Origin: Sphingomonas corticis
GTDB lineage: Bacteria; Pseudomonadota; Alphaproteobacteria; Sphingomonadales; Sphingomonadaceae
Direction of reading: 5' to 3'
Assembly (NCBI RefSeq): GCF_012035195.1
Contig: NZ_JAAVJH010000005.1
Span: 124,001-188,000 of the forward strand
Length of the DNA stretch: 64,000 nucleotides
Below are positions 58,504-64,000 of the stretch, piece after piece. Numbering within the stretch: position 1 is the stretch's first letter; each line of letters starts with the position of its first letter. The translations under genes were made by a program, and so were the position numbers. The notes under the pieces were generated by a model, which saw only the letters and a program-made list of their open reading frames with translations, ran no database searches and had not been told where the DNA came from.

Positions 58504-60557
58504 GCGCGCCCGATCGCGCCGCGCGCTGGACGCGCCCCGCGAAGCGTCGTGCGGGGGTGGCCACCCTCGTCATCGGCGCGCCGCTCGCGGCGGCGACGGC
58601 GCTGTGGTCGCTGCCGCTCGCGATCGTGCTGCTGGCCGCGACCGCCGTGGCGGCGTGGCGGCGCGCGCGTCGCTTCGATCGGCGCTGGCTGGTCCGCCGG
58701 CTCGACGCTCGCCACGCGGCGGCGCAGGACAGCGCCGACCTGCTCTTCGCCGATCCCGCCACGCTGGGTCCGCTCCAGCGCCTGCAGCTCGCGCGCGTGT
58801 CGCAGGGCATTGCCGAAGAGGCGACCGACCTCGCCGATCCCTGGCCGGTCGGCCGCATCGCCGCCGCCTGGCTGGCGGCGGGGGCGCTGGTCGCGGCGAT
58901 CCTGCTGTGGCCTGCCGCGCGCGAGGAGCCGCTGGCGCCGAGCGACGAGGGCGTCGCGCGTGTGCCCGGCGTGCCGGCGCTGACCGGGCAGCGGCTGCGC
59001 GTCGTGCCGCCCGCCTACACCGGCCTTCCGGCCCGCGATCTCGCGACGCTGGACGCGCGCGTCCCCGCGGGGTCGCGCATCGAGTGGACGCTCGCCTTCG
59101 ATCCCGCGCCTGCCGCCGCCGCGCTGGCGTTCCTCGACGGGCGACGCGTGGTGCTGGCCCCCGGTGCGCGCTGGCGCGGAGCGACGACGCTGGTGCGCTC
59201 GGGGCTGTACCGCGTCGCGCCGGCCGGGGCGCCGGCGGGGCGGCTGCACCGGATCGACGCGGTGGCGGACCAGCCGCCGCGCGTCGTCGTGCGCGCCCCG
59301 CGCGAGACGCTGACGCTCGCCACGCCCGGTCAGCGCGGCTGGACCGTCGCGTTCGAGGCACGCGACGATTACGGCGTCGCCGCCGCCGCCCGCCTGGTCG
59401 TCACCACCGCCAGCGGGGAGGGCGAGCAGGTGACCTTCCGCGAGCGCACGCTTGCCCTCTCCGGCAGCGGCGCGGCCACCGCGCGCCGCTTCGCCACGAC
59501 ACTGGACCTGCCCGCGATGGGGCTGACGGGGGCGGGGGACCTGATCGCGCAGCTGGTCGTCACCGACGGCGCGCGCCACGTCGTGCGAGGCCCCAGCCTG
59601 ATCCTGCGCCGCAAGCCGCCGCAGAGCGATCTCGGGACCGGGCTGGACGTCGGTGTGCGCGTCGCGCTGCCTGCCTATCTGACGAGCCAGCGGCAGGTCA
59701 TCATCGATGCGCAGGCGCTGCTGCGCGAGCGGCGGCGGCTGTCCCCCGCCGCCTTCCTGGCGCGCGCGCAGCGGATCGGCGACGACCAGGGGGCGCTCAG
59801 GATGCGCTACGGCAACTTCCTCGGCGGCGAGACCGAGGGCGCGAGCAACGCGATGCCGACCAGCGACGCGGAGGCGCCCGCCGCCGACGTCCACAGCCCG
59901 GACGACGGCCACGACCACGGTCCCGCCGGCACGCCCCTGGTCGGCCGCGCGGAGGACGTGCTGGGCGAGTTCGGCCACGCCCACGACGAGGGTGAGGCGG
60001 CGACGCTGTTCGATCCGGAAACGCACGCCCGCCTGACCGAGGCGGTGGACCAGATGTGGCAGTCCGAGGGCGCGCTGCGGGGGGGCGACCCGGCGCGGGC
60101 GCTGCCCTTCGCCAACCGCGCGCTAGTGCTCATCAAGCAGGTGCAGCAGGCGACCCGCGTATTCCTCGCCAAGGTCGGCAGCGAGCTGCCGCCGATCGAC
60201 GCGGCCCGCCGCATGACGGGCAAGCGCGACGACATCGCGCCGACGATGCTGGCGCTTCCCGCGCGCGACGGCGACGAGGCCGCGGCCGCGCGCGCCTGGG
60301 CCGCGGTGGACGGCGTGGGCCGCGGCGACACCGCGGCGCTCGACCGCTTCCTCGCCGGTGCCGCGGTGCGCGACCCGCTCGCGCTCGCCGCGGCACGCGA
60401 CGCGGTGCGGCGCGATCCCGCCTGCGCCGCCTGCCGGGCCAGGCTGCGCGGGCTGGTGTGGGAGGCGCTGTCGCGTCCCCCCGCGGGAGCCGCGCGTCGC
60501 GCCGGCGCGAGTGCGGCGGGGCGGCGCTACCTCGACGCGATCGGCGGCGCGCGATGA
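58500..60557 (+). CDS. DUF4175 family membrane protein
   Basis: A 685-residue protein with membrane segments near 18-55 and 120-140, then a long periplasmic part. PPAYTGLPARDLATLDARVP is a DUF4175 marker. A His-rich stretch around residues 460-480 (DDGHDHGPAG and FGHAHDEGEA) may bind metal. The C-terminal region is Ala/Arg-rich with a CACR-like pair (DPACAACRARL). GTG 58500 overlaps the previous stop. Function unknown. Confidence 0.85.
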   Translation: MSAPDRAARWTRPAKRRAGVATLVIGAPLAAATALWSLPLAIVLLAATAVAAWRRARRFDRRWLVRRLDARHAAAQDSADLLFADPATLGPLQRLQLARVSQGIAEEATDLADPWPVGRIAAAWLAAGALVAAILLWPAAREEPLAPSDEGVARVPGVPALTGQRLRVVPPAYTGLPARDLATLDARVPAGSRIEWTLAFDPAPAAAALAFLDGRRVVLAPGARWRGATTLVRSGLYRVAPAGAPAGRLHRIDAVADQPPRVVVRAPRETLTLATPGQRGWTVAFEARDDYGVAAAARLVVTTASGEGEQVTFRERTLALSGSGAATARRFATTLDLPAMGLTGAGDLIAQLVVTDGARHVVRGPSLILRRKPPQSDLGTGLDVGVRVALPAYLTSQRQVIIDAQALLRERRRLSPAAFLARAQRIGDDQGALRMRYGNFLGGETEGASNAMPTSDAEAPAADVHSPDDGHDHGPAGTPLVGRAEDVLGEFGHAHDEGEAATLFDPETHARLTEAVDQMWQSEGALRGGDPARALPFANRALVLIKQVQQATRVFLAKVGSELPPIDAARRMTGKRDDIAPTMLALPARDGDEAAAARAWAAVDGVGRGDTAALDRFLAGAAVRDPLALAAARDAVRRDPACAACRARLRGLVWEALSRPPAGAARRAGASAAGRRYLDAIGGAR

Positions 60558-62254
60558 CGGCGGAGCGGTGGACGGCAGCGCTGCTCGCGCTGGCGGTGGC
60601 GGTCGGCTGGATCCGGCTGATCGGGTGGCGCCGCGCCGCCCCGGCGCGCCCGCCCGCAGGCCGGCTGGCGCTGCTGCTGACGGCGCAGCCGGTGCTGGCC
60701 GTGCTGCTGTTCCTCACGCTCTATCCGCCGCCCACCGGCCCCGCGACCGATCCGGAGCTGGCCGTCGCCACCCGCGGCGCCTCCCCGGGCAGCGCCGACA
60801 TCGCGCTGCCGGAGGCGCCGCGCGGCAGTGCGCCGGTGCGCGTGCCCGACCTCGCCACCGCCTTGCGCGCACATCCCGGCACCCGCCGCATCCGCGTCCT
60901 GGGCCAGGGGCTGGAGCCGCGCGACCGGGACGTGGCGCGCACCGTGGGCGTCGCGTTCGTGCCCGCCGCGCCGCGTCCCGGGCTCGTCGCGCTCGCCCCG
61001 CCAGCGCGGGTCGCGCCGGGCGCGCCGTTCCGCGTCGGCGGGCAGGTGGCGGGCGCCGCCGGCGCGCGCGTCGAACTGCTCGATCCCGCGGGCCGCGTCG
61101 TCGATGCGGCCGGCGCGGCGCAGGACGGCAGCTTCGTCCTGCAAGGCGCGGCGCGCGTGCCCGGCGTCGCGCTGTTCCGCGTCCGCCTGCGCGGCGGGGA
61201 GGCGGCGCCGGTGCCCGTCGTCGTAACGGCGAGTGCGCCGGTACGCGTGCTCTACCTCGCCGGGGCGCCCGGGCCCGAGGTGAAATACTGGCGCCGCTGG
61301 GCCGCCGATGCCGGGATCGCCGCCACGGTCAGCCAGACCGCGGGTGCCGGTATCGACCTGGGCGAGCATCCTTCGCCGCTGACCGCCGCCACGCTGGCGC
61401 GCTTCGATCTCGTCGTGCTGGACGATCGTCGCTGGGCGGGGCTCGGCGGTGGCGAGCGGGGCGCGCTGGCGGCGGCGGTGCGCGGCGGGTTGGGGCTGCT
61501 GCTGCGCGTCACCGCGCCGCTGCCTGCCGGCGTCCGCGCCGGCTGGGCCGCACTCGGCGCGCCGGTGGGCGGGGCGGGGCGGGGCGGGAAGCCGGCGCGG
61601 CTCGGCGGGGCGGACGTGCCGGTGCTGACGCGCTGGGACGCTCTGGCGCCCGGTGGCGTGACGCTCGGGCGCGACGCCGCCGGCGTCCCCTTCGCCGCCT
61701 GGCGCGCGCGCGGGCTCGGCCGGGTCGGCGTGTGGACGCTCGCCGACGCGGCCGCGCTGGTGCCGTCCGGTCACGGCGAGCGGTTCGACGCCTTGTCCGC
61801 CGACGCGGTCGCCACGCTGGCCCGCCCGGCGGCATCGCGGACGCCGAGCGTATCCGACTGGCCCGTCGTCGGCGAGCGCACGACCGTGTGCGGCGCGGGG
61901 CCGGGGGCGCAGGTGGTCGCGCCGGACGGGACGCGCGTGGCTCTGCTGCCGGACGGCGGATGCGCGGGCTACTGGCCGCGGACCGCGGGCTGGCACGTGC
62001 TGGCGGACGGATCGGCGCGCCTGCCCTTCCACGTGACGGAGGCGGCCGCGATCCCCGGCCTGCGCGCGGCGGACCGGCGTGCCGCGACGCTGCGACTGGC
62101 GGCGATGCCCGGCGACCCCACGCCGGCCGCGGCGGCGCCCGCGCCGATCCCCGGCGCGTCCTGGCCCTGGCTGCTCGCCTTCCTCGCCGTCGCCGCCGCT
62201 TTGTGGTGGTTCGAACGGCGGGGGCGTGGGGCGATAAGCGTCGAGAAACGTTGA
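60554..62254 (+). CDS. Large membrane protein of the MoxR run
   Basis: A 566-residue protein with two N-terminal hydrophobic segments (about 7-25 and 42-58), a large periplasmic part and a C-terminal membrane segment (SWPWLLAFLAVAAALWWF). The middle contains a beta-sandwich-like stretch (PGAPFRVGGQVAGAAGARVE) and a class I glutamine amidotransferase-like fold (VRVLYLAGAPGPEVKYWRRW), without a clear catalytic triad. It overlaps DUF4175 by ATGA and closes the run. Function unknown. Confidence 0.8.
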   Translation: MTAERWTAALLALAVAVGWIRLIGWRRAAPARPPAGRLALLLTAQPVLAVLLFLTLYPPPTGPATDPELAVATRGASPGSADIALPEAPRGSAPVRVPDLATALRAHPGTRRIRVLGQGLEPRDRDVARTVGVAFVPAAPRPGLVALAPPARVAPGAPFRVGGQVAGAAGARVELLDPAGRVVDAAGAAQDGSFVLQGAARVPGVALFRVRLRGGEAAPVPVVVTASAPVRVLYLAGAPGPEVKYWRRWAADAGIAATVSQTAGAGIDLGEHPSPLTAATLARFDLVVLDDRRWAGLGGGERGALAAAVRGGLGLLLRVTAPLPAGVRAGWAALGAPVGGAGRGGKPARLGGADVPVLTRWDALAPGGVTLGRDAAGVPFAAWRARGLGRVGVWTLADAAALVPSGHGERFDALSADAVATLARPAASRTPSVSDWPVVGERTTVCGAGPGAQVVAPDGTRVALLPDGGCAGYWPRTAGWHVLADGSARLPFHVTEAAAIPGLRAADRRAATLRLAAMPGDPTPAAAAPAPIPGASWPWLLAFLAVAAALWWFERRGRGAISVEKR

Positions 62255-62320
62255 AGTGCCGCCGGCGAGTGCTATGCTTCGGCCGGATCGCGCAGGACGA
62301 GCCATGAGCGGGATTGATCC

Positions 62321-64000
62321 ATGAACTGGCCGACCGGATCGAGCGAGATGGCGCGGCGTGTGCGCGAGCACGATTGGGCCGCCACGTCGATGGGGCCGAT
62401 CGATCGCTGGCCCGTCCCGCTGAAGGCGATGGTCGACGTCATGCTCGCCGCGCGCCAGCCGGTCTACATCGGCTGGGGCGACGAGGTGTTGTCGCTCTAC
62501 AACGACAGCTACCTGCCGATCCTGGGCGACAAGCACCCCCACGCGCTGGGCCTCCCGTTCGCCGCGGTGTGGCCGGAAAAGGACCAGCGCGTGATGCTCG
62601 CCGCGGTCATGGCGGGCGAGTCGCACCTGCTCGTCGACCAGCCCTTTGCGCTGACCGGCCGGCCGGGGCGGCCGATGAGCTGGTTCACCTTCAGCTGGAC
62701 GCCGGTGCGGCTGGAGGACGGCTCGATCGGCGGTTTCATCTCCTTCGCGACGGAGACCACGGAGGAGGTGCTGTCGCGCCGCTCGCTGGAGGAGAGCGAG
62801 GAGCGGCTTCGGCTGGCCACCGAAGTGACCGACCTCGGCATCTTCGACTGGAACCTGGCCAGCGGCGATGTGGAGGCGAACGACCGCTTCCGCGCGCTGT
62901 TCCAGCAGCCCGCCGAGGGCACCCTGCGCGCCGACAGGATCCTGGAGGGCATCGTCCATCCCGACGATCTCGCGCAGGTCCGGCAGCTGATCGCGGATGC
63001 CTGCGATCCCGCCGGGCCCGGCCGCTACGCGTTCGAGCATCGCATCCGGACGCCCGCGGGCGAGCGCTGGATCCTCACCTCCGCGCAGGTCCGCTTCGAC
63101 ACCGTGGACGGCGAGCGCCGGGCGGTGCGGATCGTCGGCAACGACCTCGACATCACCGAACGCAAGCATGCCGAGGACGCGGTGCGCGAGAGCGAGCATC
63201 GGCTGCAGACGCTGGTGGAAGGCATTCCGCAACTCGTCTGGCGTGCCGTGGACGGCGGCGAGTGGACGTGGTGCAGCCCGCAATGGTCCGAGTACACCGG
63301 GCAGACGCAGGCCGATTGCGTCGGCCACGGCTGGCTGGAGGCGCTGCATCCCGACGATCGGGAGGGCGCGCTGCGTTTCTGGTCGGAAGCGGTGCGCGCG
63401 GGCGAACTCGAGATGGACGGCCGGCTGCGCAATGCGTCGGACGGTACCTACCATTGGTTCCAGACCCGCGCGACGCCGGTGCGCGACCGGCGCGGCCGCA
63501 TTGTCGAGTGGCTGGGCACCTCCACCGACATCGACGACCTCCGTCGGCTCCAGCAGCGGCAGGAATCGCTGCTGGCGGAATTGCAGCACCGTGTCCGCAA
63601 CATCCTGACGGTGGTGCGGTCGGTGCTGAACCGCACGGCGGAGCGCAGCATCGACGTGGACGACCTGCTGGATCATTTCCGCGGGCGGCTGGACGCGCTG
63701 GCGCGCACGCAGGTGGTCGTCGCGCAGAGCGTGGCGGGCACCGTCGACCTGGAGAATCTGATCCGGGACGAGCTGCTCAGCGTGGGCGTCAGCGACGGGC
63801 CGGGCAGCGGCGTCACCCTGTCCGGACCGGACGTGGAGCTGCCGGTGGATGCGGTGGCGTCAATCGGACTCGCCATCCATGAGCTGACAACCAACGCGTT
63901 GAAATATGGCGCTTTGAAAACGCCGAGCGCGACGCTCGACATTCGCTGGTTCGTTAACATGGATGGTAGAGGTTCCCGTGTCCTGAACCTTACATGGACG
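62321..64000 (+). CDS. HWE-type sensor histidine kinase with PAS domains, partial
   Basis: The 560 codons from ATG 62321 run to the window edge without a stop, so the gene is cut. An N-terminal PAS-like domain (about 20-150, VYIGWGDEVLSLYNDSYLP) is followed by two PAS domains (about 165-285 and 290-410), with EHRIRTPAGERWILTSAQVR and WLEALHPDDREGALRFW. The H-box is LLAELQHRVRNILTVVRSV, His423 as phosphorylation site. The N-box starts at His520 in IHELTTNALKYGAL. The HWE/HisKA_2 family often controls the alphaproteobacterial general stress response or light response; the signal is unknown. Confidence 0.93.
   Translation, partial: MNWPTGSSEMARRVREHDWAATSMGPIDRWPVPLKAMVDVMLAARQPVYIGWGDEVLSLYNDSYLPILGDKHPHALGLPFAAVWPEKDQRVMLAAVMAGESHLLVDQPFALTGRPGRPMSWFTFSWTPVRLEDGSIGGFISFATETTEEVLSRRSLEESEERLRLATEVTDLGIFDWNLASGDVEANDRFRALFQQPAEGTLRADRILEGIVHPDDLAQVRQLIADACDPAGPGRYAFEHRIRTPAGERWILTSAQVRFDTVDGERRAVRIVGNDLDITERKHAEDAVRESEHRLQTLVEGIPQLVWRAVDGGEWTWCSPQWSEYTGQTQADCVGHGWLEALHPDDREGALRFWSEAVRAGELEMDGRLRNASDGTYHWFQTRATPVRDRRGRIVEWLGTSTDIDDLRRLQQRQESLLAELQHRVRNILTVVRSVLNRTAERSIDVDDLLDHFRGRLDALARTQVVVAQSVAGTVDLENLIRDELLSVGVSDGPGSGVTLSGPDVELPVDAVASIGLAIHELTTNALKYGALKTPSATLDIRWFVNMDGRGSRVLNLTWT

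Noticed and set aside
57084..60026. Long minus-strand open frame opposite the BatA-like and DUF4175 genes
   Set aside because: Low-complexity Arg/Ser/Ala product; the plus-strand genes are coupled and recognisable.
60527..63676. Long minus-strand open frame opposite the last genes
   Set aside because: It is antisense to the MoxR-run membrane protein and the histidine kinase, both of which have recognisable domains; the product has no recognisable content.

Overview
The window is very GC-rich, densely coded DNA from an alphaproteobacterium of the Sphingomonadales, most likely Sphingomonas or a close relative. The support is a CtrA regulator of canonical length behind a TTAA-N7-TTAA box, a DUF1465/RcdA-type protein, two DUF465 proteins, a PEP-CTERM protein, a TonB-dependent receptor, an HWE-type histidine kinase and dispersed palindromes of the kind seen between sphingomonad genes. 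No phage, insertion sequence, CRISPR array or rRNA was seen. The only RNA gene found is tRNA-Arg(ACG).

Layout. 1-9.5 kb: a BlaI/BlaR1-type regulator and sensor-protease pair behind a double dyad, a metallo-beta-lactamase-fold hydrolase, nadA, ppk2, an S9 prolyl oligopeptidase and a 2OG-Fe(II) oxygenase. 9.8-16 kb: thiolase, prepilin peptidase, coniferyl aldehyde dehydrogenase, two DUF465 proteins, the RcdA-type protein and the tRNA. 16-23.5 kb: a ZnuD-like receptor with a Zur-like box, an MFS transporter, ctrA, an AI-2E family transporter and an M61 peptidase. 23.4-27.4 kb: a pyruvate dehydrogenase operon part (E2, small membrane protein, thioesterase, E3) and a universal stress protein. 27.4-36.7 kb: an RcnB-like protein, free methionine sulfoxide reductase, PEBP and GAF proteins, ArfB, an RluA-type synthase, M15 peptidase, WrbA/pirin/LysR, and PEP-CTERM, L,D-transpeptidase and CAP proteins.

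36.7-48.7 kb is the most unusual part. A membrane-anchored TIR protein and an exported caspase-family protease lie on the minus strand. A tightly coupled plus-strand run encodes a small exported protein, a caspase-SUMF1 fusion, a papain-like protease, a membrane RyR-domain protein, and an MCE-type permease and ATPase. The matching MCE protein and its lipoprotein face this run from the opposite strand. Several of these proteins carry signal peptides, so an envelope stress or conflict system is a reasonable hypothesis, but nothing here proves a function.

48.8-64 kb: an outer-membrane-protein remnant, dihydroorotase, YgfZ, the TldD/TldE pair and the conserved run DUF4159, MoxR, DUF58, BatA-like, DUF4175 and a large membrane protein. 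It ends in an HWE-type sensor kinase cut by the window edge. Palindromic repeats sit in several of the gaps. Apart from 9538-9870, no gap between genes exceeds 300 bases.
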